Counted from the first letter of the stretch, positions 41,759 through 53,856 are shown. The stretch: DNA of 64,000 nt from JAPLDP01 sp964628285 (GCA_964628285.1 CAZVNP010000005.1:36113-100112); one strand, 5' to 3'. The notes: a model not told the origin generated them from the sequence alone. Program-made: numbers and translations.

Positions 41759-44494
41759 ATGGAATTCAGTAAAAAACACATTATCATCCCGGCGGTCACC
41801 ATTATCGTCATTGCTTTCATTGCGGGCAGTTACCTTTATCATCTTCATAACACCAGGCCTGCTCTGAGTGCCTTGAGGGCCGTGCCGGGTGATGCGGCCG
41901 TCGTTTTCAAGGCCGAAGATGCCGGCCGTTTACGGTCGGACTTGAAGTCCTCAGATATTTGGGAGGCAATAACACACATCAGCGGTGTACAGACGGTTGA
42001 ACAGATACTTTCATATGTGGATTCCACCATGAGGACGGACGAAAACAACAGGGTACCGGAGGACCCTCATCGTATCCTGGTGACTCTGACATTCAGCCAG
42101 GAACAAAAAGCAGAGTTCTTGTTCCTGGTTGAGTCCCTAAACATGGGTCAGGCAGATAAAATCAAGCAATATATCCATCATGTGTCCGGTGACAATCCGT
42201 CCAAGACAATGAATTATTCCGGCACTGCCATATATTCAGTGAAGCCGCATGCTTTCCCTTATCAGGTGTATTATGCCTTCGACCGGGGTCTTCTGGCCGC
42301 CGCCTTTCAGCCCGAGCCCATAGTAAAAGCCCTCGTGCAGGCTGCCTCCGGGCACCCACCTGCCCAGGACACCGTTTTCAGCCGGCTGATCGGAGCGGCA
42401 GGTAAAAATGCCACGGCCAGCATATGCATTAACAATCGTTACATACCCTCGCTGATCAACCTCACCATGAGCGAAAACGATTCGATTCCGTTAGCACTGA
42501 CGAAGGATTTTGCCGGATGGTCAGAGTTTGACCTGAAGATCAATGACCGGGAATGGCTGTTGAACGGTTTTACTTCCGCCGGCACGGACGATTTCCTGTC
42601 ACTGTTCCGGAACCAGGGTGAAGGCCATCCCGGCATCGCAGCCGTGGTACCCTATCACACATCCTTTTTCCTGGATTTTATCCTCCATGACCCCGGCACC
42701 TTCCTGGACGATTTTATGACCTTCCTTGCCGATCATAACATCCAACGACCCTATCAAAAACTGCTTGACACTATATTATCAAGAAAGGGAGTGGATCTGC
42801 CGAATGACATGCGGAACTGGGGCATCGAAGAGGCCGGCATGGCCGTCATTGGCGACGGTGACAATCCCGATGAGGGAGGTACTGTCATCGTCATAAAAAC
42901 GGGTAACAAAGATGAATGTATAAAAAGCCTCCGCATGTTATCCGGCACAACCAGTGATCATACGAAAATCAATGAGGCAGGAGCCGCGTCGGATTTCCCT
43001 GTCATGAAACTGGACGTGCCCTTGCCGTGGGGTTTTTATTTCAGACCTTTCACGGACAACGTGGCCATGGGTTACTATACCGTTCTCGGCAACACGGTCA
43101 TTTTCAGCGCCTCCCCCGGCGTGCTACACGAGGTCATCACACGCTACACATACCGTCGAACACTGGCCAATGACGCGGTCTATTCACATTTCTACAGGCA
43201 ACTGCCCGAGCGGTCCAATATTTATCTTTTTATAAATATCCGGAGACTGTTGAGACCCGCCGAGAGCATGACCTCACCGCGTTTTACAGCCATAATTGAA
43301 GATAACAAAACCCTGTTCACGAACATGGAGGGCCTCAGCATTCAATACAACAACCTGGATGACCTGTTTTATTCCAACATCTTCCTGAAATATAATCCAA
43401 CTCTTCAGAACGATGAGACTTATACATGGGTGACAGCTCTTGACACGGTCATTCGTTCAGGTCCTTTTCTCGTCAAAAGAATGGATGAGAAGGGTCATGA
43501 TCTGTTTTGCACCGACCAGGCCGGTGCCATATACCGGATTGACGCTACCGGGGCTATCCTTTGGAAAGTCAGGATGGAGGAAGATGTTTTGAGCGGGATT
43601 TATTCCGTCAGAGCCGGCAAGGGCAATGCAATCTGTTATCTGTTCAACACATCGTCGAATCTCTGTTTAGTCGACAGCGGCGGGCTTATGGTGCCGGGTT
43701 ACCCTGTCGCCCTGCTTTCACGGGCTACCAACGGGCTCATCCTCACGGAACCTGATGGCAAAACCGGCCCGAGGCTCCTTTATGCCGGTGAGGATAACAG
43801 GCTTCACGCTATCGACATCAGGGGCAAGGTCCTGCCGGCATGGGGTCTGCCGAATCTGGGAAGCCGCCTGTCGGCACCCGTGGTGCACCTGACGGTGAAA
43901 AAGGAAGACCGGTACATCGCCGCCTGCGACGACGGAGGCGTGGTGATCGCTGACCGCAAGGGCAGAGTGTTGTACCGCACACCACCGGGCTTTCTCCATG
44001 CCCGCCATGGCGGTTTTTACGTCAACCGTACCAACAGCAAAGGCGACCTCATCACCACCGACACCGGCGGCAACCTGTCCTATCTCCCGGGTAAAACCAT
44101 TCCGAAAGTGACTTTCGGTTACTTCACACCGGATCACTATTTTATCTATCACGACTTCAACGGCGACGGCGATCCCGACTTCATCTATATCGACGGCAAG
44201 AACTTGTCGGTATTCAACCGTTTCAAAAAGAACCTCTTCTCCTTTACCTTCGGCGAGGAGGTGAAAGATCCGCCGGTTGTCGTCACGACACACGGAAAGG
44301 AGACGCTTCTCGGCGTGATGACACGGGAAGACAACCGGGTGTATCTCTTCAACAAATCAGGTCTGATACCTCAAAGCCGGGTAATCAAGGGCCATACACC
44401 TTTCATCATAGGTACCGTAACGGCCGACACCGTTCCCGATCTGGTGATCGGACAAGGACATAATCTGCTGGATTATCAGCTGGAAGGATTTTGA
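41759..44494 (+). CDS. Large membrane-anchored protein: DUF3352-like part plus beta-propeller-like C terminus
   Basis: A 911-residue protein from the ATG at 41759 (a GTG three codons earlier is possible). One N-terminal membrane anchor (about 8-28, IIIPAVTIIVIAFIAGSYLY) places the rest in the periplasm. Residues about 40-560 resemble DUF3352-type proteins (VPGDAAVVFKAED near the start). From about 590 the sequence has repeated beta-propeller-like blades of the PQQ type (GAIYRIDATGAILWKVRM, NRLHAIDIRGKVLPAWGL) and an FG-GAP/EF-hand-like segment, FNGDGDPDFIYIDG. Function is unknown; a structural or sensing role in the periplasm is a guess. Confidence 0.8.
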   Translation: MEFSKKHIIIPAVTIIVIAFIAGSYLYHLHNTRPALSALRAVPGDAAVVFKAEDAGRLRSDLKSSDIWEAITHISGVQTVEQILSYVDSTMRTDENNRVPEDPHRILVTLTFSQEQKAEFLFLVESLNMGQADKIKQYIHHVSGDNPSKTMNYSGTAIYSVKPHAFPYQVYYAFDRGLLAAAFQPEPIVKALVQAASGHPPAQDTVFSRLIGAAGKNATASICINNRYIPSLINLTMSENDSIPLALTKDFAGWSEFDLKINDREWLLNGFTSAGTDDFLSLFRNQGEGHPGIAAVVPYHTSFFLDFILHDPGTFLDDFMTFLADHNIQRPYQKLLDTILSRKGVDLPNDMRNWGIEEAGMAVIGDGDNPDEGGTVIVIKTGNKDECIKSLRMLSGTTSDHTKINEAGAASDFPVMKLDVPLPWGFYFRPFTDNVAMGYYTVLGNTVIFSASPGVLHEVITRYTYRRTLANDAVYSHFYRQLPERSNIYLFINIRRLLRPAESMTSPRFTAIIEDNKTLFTNMEGLSIQYNNLDDLFYSNIFLKYNPTLQNDETYTWVTALDTVIRSGPFLVKRMDEKGHDLFCTDQAGAIYRIDATGAILWKVRMEEDVLSGIYSVRAGKGNAICYLFNTSSNLCLVDSGGLMVPGYPVALLSRATNGLILTEPDGKTGPRLLYAGEDNRLHAIDIRGKVLPAWGLPNLGSRLSAPVVHLTVKKEDRYIAACDDGGVVIADRKGRVLYRTPPGFLHARHGGFYVNRTNSKGDLITTDTGGNLSYLPGKTIPKVTFGYFTPDHYFIYHDFNGDGDPDFIYIDGKNLSVFNRFKKNLFSFTFGEEVKDPPVVVTTHGKETLLGVMTREDNRVYLFNKSGLIPQSRVIKGHTPFIIGTVTADTVPDLVIGQGHNLLDYQLEGF

Positions 44495-44509
44495 ACTCCC
44501 CCGGGAACA

Positions 44510-45484
44510 TCAATTCATTTTCCTGAGCAAGATCCTGCTGCCCGGTGACGGCTGCGTTCCCTTTTTCATCTGGTTGATCCTGTAAAGGGCTTTGGTCCTA
44601 ACCGCATATTCCTGTGCGATGGCATGCATGGTCTCACCCGGCTCGACAGTATGGTATCCTTTCGCCGCATGCTTCTTCTTCTTTTCAACATAAATGGTCT
44701 GGCCTTCATACAGAATGCAACCGGGTTTCAGATCATTGTATTTATAGAGCCGGGAGAGGGTGAGACCAAAATCGACCGCTATCCGGTAAAAGGTATCTTT
44801 CCTGCGGGCCACGGTAAACTTCACGCCATTATTTATGTATAACGTCCTTCCTGCCGGCGCGTTATTCACCGCCCTGAAATGATCGGGCAGAAGTATCTCC
44901 TTTCCCCCTATGACCTGTTTTTTCTTCAGCGCCGATATCTCCTTTTCGTATTCTTTATCGAACAGTTTATCCAGATCATACAGGTGATTGTCCTCGATGA
45001 TTCTGATCAGTTGCTGGGGATAGGACGGGTTGGTGGCATAGCCGGCCTGTTTCAGGCCATAAGCCCACCCCTTGTAGTCGGTGACGTCGAGCAGGAAGAG
45101 CGGATCATAATGGTCGCGCGAGGCTAAGAACTCCGAGTGATCGCGGTAAGAATCCAGGGGATCATCGTACTTGCGGAAACATTCGTTTTTCTCATCATCA
45201 TCATACATGAAGGTCTTACCGGTCCATTCCTTATGGCATTTGATACCGAAATGGTTGTTGGCTTTGACGGCCAGAGGGCTGTTGCCGTTTTCCGATTCGA
45301 GCAGCGCTTGCGCCAGGATGATGCTCGCGGGTATCTTGTAAATGATCATCTCACGGACCGCCTCATCCTTGAACTTATCGATGTACTCCTGGCGTGTCAT
45401 CTGCCCCGGCTTCTGGGCATGAAGACAGGAAAAGCCCGCTGAAAAAATAAATAACAGAAATACTCCGGCGTTACGGTACATCAT
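44510..45484 (-). CDS. Secreted glucosaminidase with LysM domains
   Basis: The 324-residue protein has a signal peptide (ending near CLHAQ), then a GH73/FlgJ-type glucosaminidase domain (about 30-170) with the catalytic Glu in QALLESENGNSPLAVKANNH and the typical FGIKCHKEWTG and FRKYDDPLDSYRDHSEFL motifs. Two LysM-like repeats follow, one near VKFTVARRKDTFYRIAVDFG and one near YHTVEPGETMHAIAQEYAVR. It should cleave peptidoglycan glycan strands in the periplasm or during cell separation. It converges on the DUF3352-like gene, 15 bp apart. Confidence 0.93.
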   Translation of the reverse strand: MMYRNAGVFLLFIFSAGFSCLHAQKPGQMTRQEYIDKFKDEAVREMIIYKIPASIILAQALLESENGNSPLAVKANNHFGIKCHKEWTGKTFMYDDDEKNECFRKYDDPLDSYRDHSEFLASRDHYDPLFLLDVTDYKGWAYGLKQAGYATNPSYPQQLIRIIEDNHLYDLDKLFDKEYEKEISALKKKQVIGGKEILLPDHFRAVNNAPAGRTLYINNGVKFTVARRKDTFYRIAVDFGLTLSRLYKYNDLKPGCILYEGQTIYVEKKKKHAAKGYHTVEPGETMHAIAQEYAVRTKALYRINQMKKGTQPSPGSRILLRKMN

Positions 45485-45582
45485 GACGGATAGATGTCAG
45501 TGCTATAATACGCAAAAATAAAAGGTTTTATTAACGGCAGCGGAAAGTATCGGATGAAGAAATGAACAACGGGCTATTAATA

Positions 45583-46299
45583 TCATCCGGGATCACCGGC
45601 AAACCTGTATCCTATGCCCGATTCCGTGACTATTAATTTCGGTTTGGCCGGATCATCCTCTATCTTCTTACGCAGCTGGGCCACGAAAACGCGCAGATAT
45701 TGGCTTTGACCAATGTATCCCTGCCCCCATACCTCTTTCAGGATATACTGGTGGGTAAGCACTTTACCGGAATTTTTTACCATCAGGGCCAGAAGTGAAA
45801 ATTCTGTGGAGGTCAATTTGATCACCTCTCCGTGTTTCATCACACGATGATTGGCTAAATCTATCGTCAATGACTGAAATGCAAGCACCGGATCATTGCC
45901 AGGTCCAAGCTGTATGGAGCGAAGGGCCGATCGTATCCGTGCCAGCAATTCACCGGTCCGGAACGGCTTCGTCAGATAATCGTTGGCTCCGTTATCTAAG
46001 GCTTTGATGATCTCATCCTCAGAATTTCTGACCGACAGGATGATGATCGGATTATGGTACCACTCCCTGAGTTTAATAAGAACCTGCTGACCATCCTCAT
46101 CAGGCAAACCCAGATCTAAAATGATGAGTTGCGGATGACGTGTGGCGGCCTCGATGATACCGTTTTTCCCGTCGGCGGCTTCGCTGATCCTGTAACCGTT
46201 GGCACTCAGCGTTATCTCCAGCAGACGCCGGATCTGCACCTCATCATCGATGATCAAAATGGCATCTTTGACCTCTTTTTCCTTCATCGTGTCACTCAT
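45583..46299 (-). CDS. kdpE: Response regulator KdpE
   Basis: An OmpR-type regulator of 238 residues: receiver domain with acidic pocket IIDDE, phospho-acceptor in LIILDLGLPDEDGQQV and Lys in YLTKPFRTGEL, then a winged-helix DNA-binding domain ending in KLIVTESGIGYRF. It overlaps the end of kdpD by 8 bp. By family knowledge it activates kdpFABC transcription when K+ is low. Confidence 0.95.
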   Translation of the reverse strand: MSDTMKEKEVKDAILIIDDEVQIRRLLEITLSANGYRISEAADGKNGIIEAATRHPQLIILDLGLPDEDGQQVLIKLREWYHNPIIILSVRNSEDEIIKALDNGANDYLTKPFRTGELLARIRSALRSIQLGPGNDPVLAFQSLTIDLANHRVMKHGEVIKLTSTEFSLLALMVKNSGKVLTHQYILKEVWGQGYIGQSQYLRVFVAQLRKKIEDDPAKPKLIVTESGIGYRFAGDPG

Positions 46300-48985
46300 T
46301 TGTTAATGGTTGTTTCAGTAAGGTCAGATCCGGCAATTCCGAGGGTATCTTAATCGTGATAAGCGAACCGCCGTTTTGCCGGTTTTGAATCATCACCGTT
46401 CCTTTGTGTGCATCGACGAATCCTTTGACGATCGACAGGCCCAGGCCGATGCCGCCGGCAGAAGCCGCAGAAACCCTGTAAAACTTATCGAATATGTGCG
46501 GGATAGATTCCGGAGGAAAGCCTGGTCCTCTGTCCATGACCTGCATGATGAAATAGGGATCATCATGGTACAGTTTAATGCGTATGGTCGTGCCGGCAGG
46601 AGCATACTGGGCGGCATTGTACACCAGGTTATAGAGCACCTGTTCCATCAGGCCGAAATCGATCCTGACCATCGGCATGTCGTCTGGAATGACTATGTCG
46701 AGTTTGAAACGATGTAGCTCTCTGTCGAGGTTTTGGGTGACCCTGTTCACCAGATCGTGAACGTCATGCCAGTCGAGGTGCGGGGTGATCCGGCCCGACT
46801 CCAGCCGCGACATGTTGAGAAGGTTCTCAATGATATGGTTGAGCCGGCCTGAGGCAGTGAAAACTTCATTACACAATCGGGTGTATGTCCCCTCATCGTA
46901 ACGGTTTGAGAGAAGCGCATCGGCAGCGCCCATGATGGTCGAGACAGGGATGCGCAATTCATGCGATATGGAATTAAAAAGCGTTTTGTAGAGCTTATCT
47001 GATTCATCCAGAACGGAAGCCTGCCGTGCCAGCTCGTTGAGAAACTCACGCTCCAGCGCATTGGATATCTGTGTCCTGAAAGTATCCCAGAAGATCTCGT
47101 CCTCGTTGCTGAAAGCTCTGCGGTGCCTGACAGCAATAACTCCCATGGGAAGTCTCAACCCGACTAACGGATAAAAGGTGAATTCCGTTGACGGTAAGGT
47201 ATCGGTAAACCGGCCTGCCGTACCTGAATGATGAAATGACCACGAGGCGATCGTCATGTCTGTATCCGTCAAGGTCAGCGGCGAGGTATGCCTGATTTCG
47301 CGACTAAGCTCATTATTGCTACCCTGCAAAATAAAAGCGCCGTCAAGGTTAAAATATTTTTTAATGTCTTTCACCGCAACGTTAAGGACTTCCTCAATCC
47401 CTGACGTCATGGCGAGTTCTTTGGTCAGTTGGTACAGGGCATTGGTACGTTCTTCCCTCACCCGTGTCATCCGCTCCTGGCGGCGGACACGTGATGTCAG
47501 GATGCCGTTCAGCATGGCAATGATAAAGTACATGGAAAGAAGCAGCACGTCAACGGGCTTTTCAACATGCAGGGTGAAGGGCGGCGGGATAAAAAAGTAA
47601 TCCCATAAGAGAGCACTCAGTGTTGCCGACAACAATATCGGGCCGATACCCAGAAAGATGGCCAGCATGGAGACGGTGAGCAGCAGCAACAGCGCCACCA
47701 CCTGGTATCCTATCAGCTCCCTAAGCGGAAAAAGGATAAGGGCCATCACAATAGTCACGAATCCTGCTAAAAGATATTTCGAGACACTTGAAGTAAATGA
47801 GGGGAATGAGATGAACCGCTTAAACCGTTTGTCAACGGCCAGGTCTGATCCCAGGACATAGACGTCGATATTTCCGCTGTAACGGATGAGCCTGGTCACG
47901 AAGTTGCCCAGCCGCAGCAACGACCGTAAGGTCCTGTGCCGGGGTTTGCCGATGATGATATGGGTGATGTTTTCCTTATGAGCGACATTTAATATGGCCT
48001 TGACTATATCATTGCCTGAGGTGATGCTGTATTCCGCTCCAAGCTGCCGTGCCAGTCTGATGTTTTTTGTCAGCTGGTCCTGCTGGGAGGGCGACAGCTT
48101 ATATGGTGCTTCTACATACAGGGCACGGAGTGTGGCTCCCATGGTGTACGACAGTGTCTTGGACCAGCGTATGAGCTTGGCGGAGTGCGGGCTGGGACTG
48201 ATCACCACCATGAGGTGCAATCCTGATTTCCACGGCCCCGGGATACGCTTCTGTTGCATATACTGCTTCAGCTGTTTGTCGACCCTGTCGGCCACCAGCC
48301 GTAAAGCCATCTCCCGCAAAGCCGTGATGTTGCCCTTGCGGAAGAAATTCTGCATGGCCTCACGCGACTGTTCGGGTGTGTAGACTTTACCCTCCCGGAA
48401 ACGCTGCAGGAGCTCGTCAGGAATAATGTCAACGAGCTCTATGTCGTCGGCTTTCTCGAAGACCTCATCAGGAACCGTTTCCCTGACGATGATCCCCGTG
48501 ATCTGAGCCACCGTGTCGGAACGGCTTTCAATATGCTGCACATTGAGGGTTGTGTAAACATCAATGCCCTCGTCAAGAAAATCCATGACATCCTGGTAAC
48601 GTTTCAGATGACGGCACCCCGGCGCATTTGTGTGTGCAAGTTCGTCGATGAGCACGACCTGAGGCCGGCGTTCGGTAATGCTGTCAACGTCCGGCTCCTG
48701 CAACACACTTCCTTTATAGTAATAAGATTTCCTGGGAACCGTCTCCAGACCCTCCGTCAGAATGTCCGTCTCTTTCCTGTTGTGCGTCTCAACATATCCG
48801 ATGATCACATCGATCTTCTTGGATTTGTCGGCCTGGGCAGCTTCCAGCATCGTGTATGTTTTACCGACGCCGGCACACATGCCGAAAAAGATCTTCAGCT
48901 TACCCCTTTTTCCTTTTTCCTCCTCGAGCTTGAGAGCCGCTAAGAGTTCGTCAGGGCTTGGCCTATTTTCACTGTCAGGATTCAT
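46292..48985 (-). CDS. kdpD: Sensor histidine kinase KdpD
   Basis: The 897-residue kinase has the N-terminal KdpD domain with Walker A-like GMCAGVGKTYTML and DELAHTNAPGCRH, a Usp-like domain (about 250-370), four membrane helices of the DUF4118 type (about 400-500), a GAF-like region, and the kinase core: SISHELRIPVSTIMGAADAL with the phospho-His and GGIGLGLSIVKGFVDAHKG. It senses K+ limitation or turgor and phosphorylates KdpE. Its start overlaps the kdpC stop by 4 bp, so the sensor is co-expressed with the pump. Confidence 0.97.
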   Translation of the reverse strand: MNPDSENRPSPDELLAALKLEEEKGKRGKLKIFFGMCAGVGKTYTMLEAAQADKSKKIDVIIGYVETHNRKETDILTEGLETVPRKSYYYKGSVLQEPDVDSITERRPQVVLIDELAHTNAPGCRHLKRYQDVMDFLDEGIDVYTTLNVQHIESRSDTVAQITGIIVRETVPDEVFEKADDIELVDIIPDELLQRFREGKVYTPEQSREAMQNFFRKGNITALREMALRLVADRVDKQLKQYMQQKRIPGPWKSGLHLMVVISPSPHSAKLIRWSKTLSYTMGATLRALYVEAPYKLSPSQQDQLTKNIRLARQLGAEYSITSGNDIVKAILNVAHKENITHIIIGKPRHRTLRSLLRLGNFVTRLIRYSGNIDVYVLGSDLAVDKRFKRFISFPSFTSSVSKYLLAGFVTIVMALILFPLRELIGYQVVALLLLLTVSMLAIFLGIGPILLSATLSALLWDYFFIPPPFTLHVEKPVDVLLLSMYFIIAMLNGILTSRVRRQERMTRVREERTNALYQLTKELAMTSGIEEVLNVAVKDIKKYFNLDGAFILQGSNNELSREIRHTSPLTLTDTDMTIASWSFHHSGTAGRFTDTLPSTEFTFYPLVGLRLPMGVIAVRHRRAFSNEDEIFWDTFRTQISNALEREFLNELARQASVLDESDKLYKTLFNSISHELRIPVSTIMGAADALLSNRYDEGTYTRLCNEVFTASGRLNHIIENLLNMSRLESGRITPHLDWHDVHDLVNRVTQNLDRELHRFKLDIVIPDDMPMVRIDFGLMEQVLYNLVYNAAQYAPAGTTIRIKLYHDDPYFIMQVMDRGPGFPPESIPHIFDKFYRVSAASAGGIGLGLSIVKGFVDAHKGTVMIQNRQNGGSLITIKIPSELPDLTLLKQPLTNE

Positions 48986-49566
48986 TTTATCGTATCGAGT
49001 GCTAAATTTAACATTAAAACATTGATTCTGTTCTCACCCAGAACCGAAAATTGAGCTCCTTCCGACATTTTTCTTATCAATTCCACCAGTTGTTGTTTCT
49101 GTCCGGCATCAAATCCCCTTGCTTTCGCTATCCTGTCAATTTGCAAATAAGCGGCCTCAGGGAAAATGTCCGGGTCCAGGCCGCTACCTGAAGCACACAC
49201 CATTTCTGCCGGCACGCTTGTGCTGTCACTGAGGCTGTTCCCGGTAATAAACCGGTCTCTGCGTTCCCCGATCACTTGTTTTAATTCCCTACTCGTCGGG
49301 CCGAGGTTCGATGCACCCGACGGCAAGGTGTTATAACCGGTTGCAGAAGGCCGGGACCAAAACCAGGCGCTACTGTCGAACTTCTGTCCTATCAGCGAAG
49401 AGCCCACCACCATGCCATTTCTGTAAACAAGGCTGCCATTTGCCTTCGCCGGAAAAGCAAGCTGTGCGATGCCCGTAATGAATAACGGATAAATCACCCC
49501 GGTGAGAAGGGTCATAACCAGAAAAATTCTGAAAGCGGTTAAAGCATTTGTTTTCATTATCAGCAT
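48982..49566 (-). CDS. kdpC: Potassium-transporting ATPase subunit KdpC
   Basis: KdpC is the single-span subunit that stabilises the KdpFABC pump. The 194-residue protein has one N-terminal membrane helix (TAFRIFLVMTLLTGVIYPLF), the QLAFPAKANGSLV region, the typical IGQKFDSSAWFWSRPSATGYN and the late ALPxN-like stretch replaced here by VLMLNLALDTIK at the C terminus. It lies 1 bp after kdpB. An ATG three codons in (49557) is an alternative start. Confidence 0.95.
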   Translation of the reverse strand: MLIMKTNALTAFRIFLVMTLLTGVIYPLFITGIAQLAFPAKANGSLVYRNGMVVGSSLIGQKFDSSAWFWSRPSATGYNTLPSGASNLGPTSRELKQVIGERRDRFITGNSLSDSTSVPAEMVCASGSGLDPDIFPEAAYLQIDRIAKARGFDAGQKQQLVELIRKMSEGAQFSVLGENRINVLMLNLALDTIK

Positions 49567-49567
49567 A

Positions 49568-51664
<2,097 letters not shown>

Positions 51665-51676
51665 GATTATTCAAAA

Positions 51677-53368
51677 TCAAAAGGCGATGCCGAGGTGCAT
51701 GAGCATATGCTCCACGACAGGGCCAAGGGTCAGCGCCGGGAAAAAGGTCAGACCGCCTATGATCAGTATCACAGCAAGGAGCAGGACGATGAACAGGCCG
51801 TTGTCAGTACGGAAGGTACCCAATGAGGGAGGGGTGATCTTTTTCCGGGCCATGCTGCCTGCAATGACCACAAACGGCACGATGACACCAAAGCGTCCGA
51901 TGAGCATGCCGACGGCCATCGTCAGGTTGTAAAAAAGGGTGTTGGTCTGCAGGCCGGCAAAGGCGCTGCCGTTATTCCCACCGGCCGATGAGTAAGCATA
52001 CAGTATCTCCGACAATCCGTGAGGGCCAGTATTATTCAACGCTGTCAATCCGTAAGTAGAAGAGCAGGCCCATGCCGAGAAAAGCAGGATGACCAGGCCG
52101 GGCGCCAGGATAGCTATCATGGCCATCTTCACTTCATGCGCCTCTATTTTTTTACCCAGATACTCCGGCGTTCGGCCGACCATCAGTCCTGCAATGAAAA
52201 CAGTCATAATGACGAAAATGAGCATGCCGGCGAGGCCGACACCCACGCCACCGAAAACGACCTCCCCCAGCATCATGTTGATCATGGCAACCATACCCGA
52301 GAGGGGCGAGAGGCTGTCATGCATCGCATTGACCGACCCGTTGGATGCGGCCGTCGTCGCATCGGACCATAGAATGCTGTTGGCGACGCCGAAACGCGTC
52401 TCTTTGCCTTCCATGTTACCGGTCATGCCGAGGGATGCATTATGTGTGTATTCCGAGTGCAATGACAGGAACAGGCCCGCAATTAAAAGGAGGATCATGG
52501 CACTGAAAATGACCCAGCCCTGCTTCTTCGACCCTGTCATCTTACCGAACATATAGGTTGAGGCAGCCGGTATCAAAAGAATGGATAGCATCTCCAGAAA
52601 GTTGCTGAGCGGTGTGGGATTTTCAAAAGGATGGGCGCTGTTGGTGCCGAAGAAACCGCCGCCGTTGGTGCCGAGCTGCTTGATGGCGATCTGCGACGCC
52701 GCCGGCCCCAGAGGTATGGTCTGATGGGCTCCTTGCAGGGTGGTCGCCTCCACATAGGGTGACAGGCTTTGAACCACACCCTGACCTGCCAGGACGACAG
52801 CCAGGATAATTGACAGTGGTAACAGGACATAGACGACGGTACGTGTGATGTCAACCCAGAAATTGCCGATCGACTCCGAGGTTTTCCTGGTCAGTCCCCT
52901 TATCAATGCCAGTAACACCGTCATACCGGTGGCGGCGCTCAGGAAATTCTGCACGGCAAGGCCCGCCATCTGAACAAGATAGCTCATCGTCGTTTCACCG
53001 CTGTATGACTGCCAGTTGGTGTTCGTCATGAAGCTGACGGCTGTATTCAGAGCCAGAGGCCATGATACGGCGGGCAGATGCTGCGGGTTAAGCGGAAGAT
53101 GCTGCTGGTAAACCTCCAGGAGAAAAATAACGACAAAACCAAAGAAATTAAAGATCAGAAGATTGAAAAGATAATTCCTCCATCCCATTTCCATGGTACG
53201 ATCAACACCTGAAAGCCGGTAGATGACCCTTTCAAGCCATCCCAGCACAGGTTTGAAGAGATGAGGCTCATCGAGGAAGACCTTTGTCAGATACCTTCCC
53301 ATCACCGGTGTCAGAATGACGAGAATGACTAAGTACAACAGGATATGTATGCTGTCGGGTAAACTCAT
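51677..53368 (-). CDS. kdpA: Potassium-transporting ATPase subunit KdpA
   Basis: KdpA forms the K+-selective channel part of the pump. The 563-residue protein has about ten helices and the selectivity loops, including NTAVSFMTNTNWQSYSGE, GTNGGGFFGTNSAHPFENPT and SAGGNNGSAFAGL. It precedes kdpB by 12 bp. A repeat element separates it from the upstream kdpF. Confidence 0.98.
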   Translation of the reverse strand: MSLPDSIHILLYLVILVILTPVMGRYLTKVFLDEPHLFKPVLGWLERVIYRLSGVDRTMEMGWRNYLFNLLIFNFFGFVVIFLLEVYQQHLPLNPQHLPAVSWPLALNTAVSFMTNTNWQSYSGETTMSYLVQMAGLAVQNFLSAATGMTVLLALIRGLTRKTSESIGNFWVDITRTVVYVLLPLSIILAVVLAGQGVVQSLSPYVEATTLQGAHQTIPLGPAASQIAIKQLGTNGGGFFGTNSAHPFENPTPLSNFLEMLSILLIPAASTYMFGKMTGSKKQGWVIFSAMILLLIAGLFLSLHSEYTHNASLGMTGNMEGKETRFGVANSILWSDATTAASNGSVNAMHDSLSPLSGMVAMINMMLGEVVFGGVGVGLAGMLIFVIMTVFIAGLMVGRTPEYLGKKIEAHEVKMAMIAILAPGLVILLFSAWACSSTYGLTALNNTGPHGLSEILYAYSSAGGNNGSAFAGLQTNTLFYNLTMAVGMLIGRFGVIVPFVVIAGSMARKKITPPSLGTFRTDNGLFIVLLLAVILIIGGLTFFPALTLGPVVEHMLMHLGIAF

Positions 53369-53454
53369 GTGTCAAAATCTTAAAGAATCTGTACCTAAAG
53401 AATCACTCTTCCCTGAATTATGAATATCATGATTCATCTATTAGCCATGTTTTG

Positions 53455-53543
53455 TTAACCGCTAAGAGCGCAAAGGAGGCGCACAGGACGCGGAGGCGAA
53501 ATCTCTGTGTTCTCTGCGCCTCTTCTGCGTCCTTTGCGGTTAA
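53455..53543. repeat. Intergenic imperfect inverted repeat between kdpF and kdpA
   Basis: The left arm begins TTAACCGC, with CAAAGGAGGCGCA following; the right arm ends CGTCCTTTGCGGTTAA. The whole can fold into one long interrupted hairpin. It is closely related to the element at 58403-58503. Elements with this wording (ACCGCAAAGG.CGCAGAG) occur between genes in many environmental bacteria; their function is unknown. Confidence 0.85.
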
Positions 53544-53562
53544 AAATATGTATCTCCTTTGC

Positions 53563-53679
53563 TTAAAATTTCTCCGGCCTCAAAAGCGAATAAATCAGGT
53601 ACACCAGCAGCAGGGCCGCAATGACCGACCCGATAATATAATTGACCTGCAAACCGATCACTGCCGGGATCAACAGCAT
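53563..53679 (-). CDS. kdpF: KdpF, small subunit of the K+ pump
   Basis: A 38-residue single-helix peptide whose C-terminal part, IIGSVIAALLLVYLIYSLLR followed by PEKF, matches KdpF (family length about 29, usually ending in a Y-x-L-x-x-P/A-E-x-F pattern). I start it at the ATG at 53679; longer in-frame ATGs at 53730 and 53748 lie at or next to the predicted transcription start. In other bacteria kdpF directly abuts kdpA; here 194 bp with an inverted repeat lie between them. Confidence 0.75.
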   Translation of the reverse strand: MLLIPAVIGLQVNYIIGSVIAALLLVYLIYSLLRPEKF

Positions 53680-53752
53680 TTTTCCACCTCTTTTTTCCAC
53701 AAACAACCATTTCCTGCCTTTTGTTTTCATAACATTAAAAATTAACACGTTA

Positions 53753-53760
53753 CAAAATTA
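53753..53760 (-). promoter_or_regulatory. Possible -7 element of the kdp operon
   Basis: The minus strand reads TAATTTTG, an exact TAnnTTTG match, about 75 bases before the kdpF ATG. There is no recognisable -33 TTTG, which would suit a promoter that depends on an activator such as KdpE; that is inference. Confidence 0.4.
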
Positions 53761-53856
53761 TCATTCGGGCTGTAAAGGAATTATTAAAAACACCGGAGAG
53801 ATCATAAGGATTTTATAAATGACTATTTTTATCGGGAATTTCAAAGAATCACTTAA

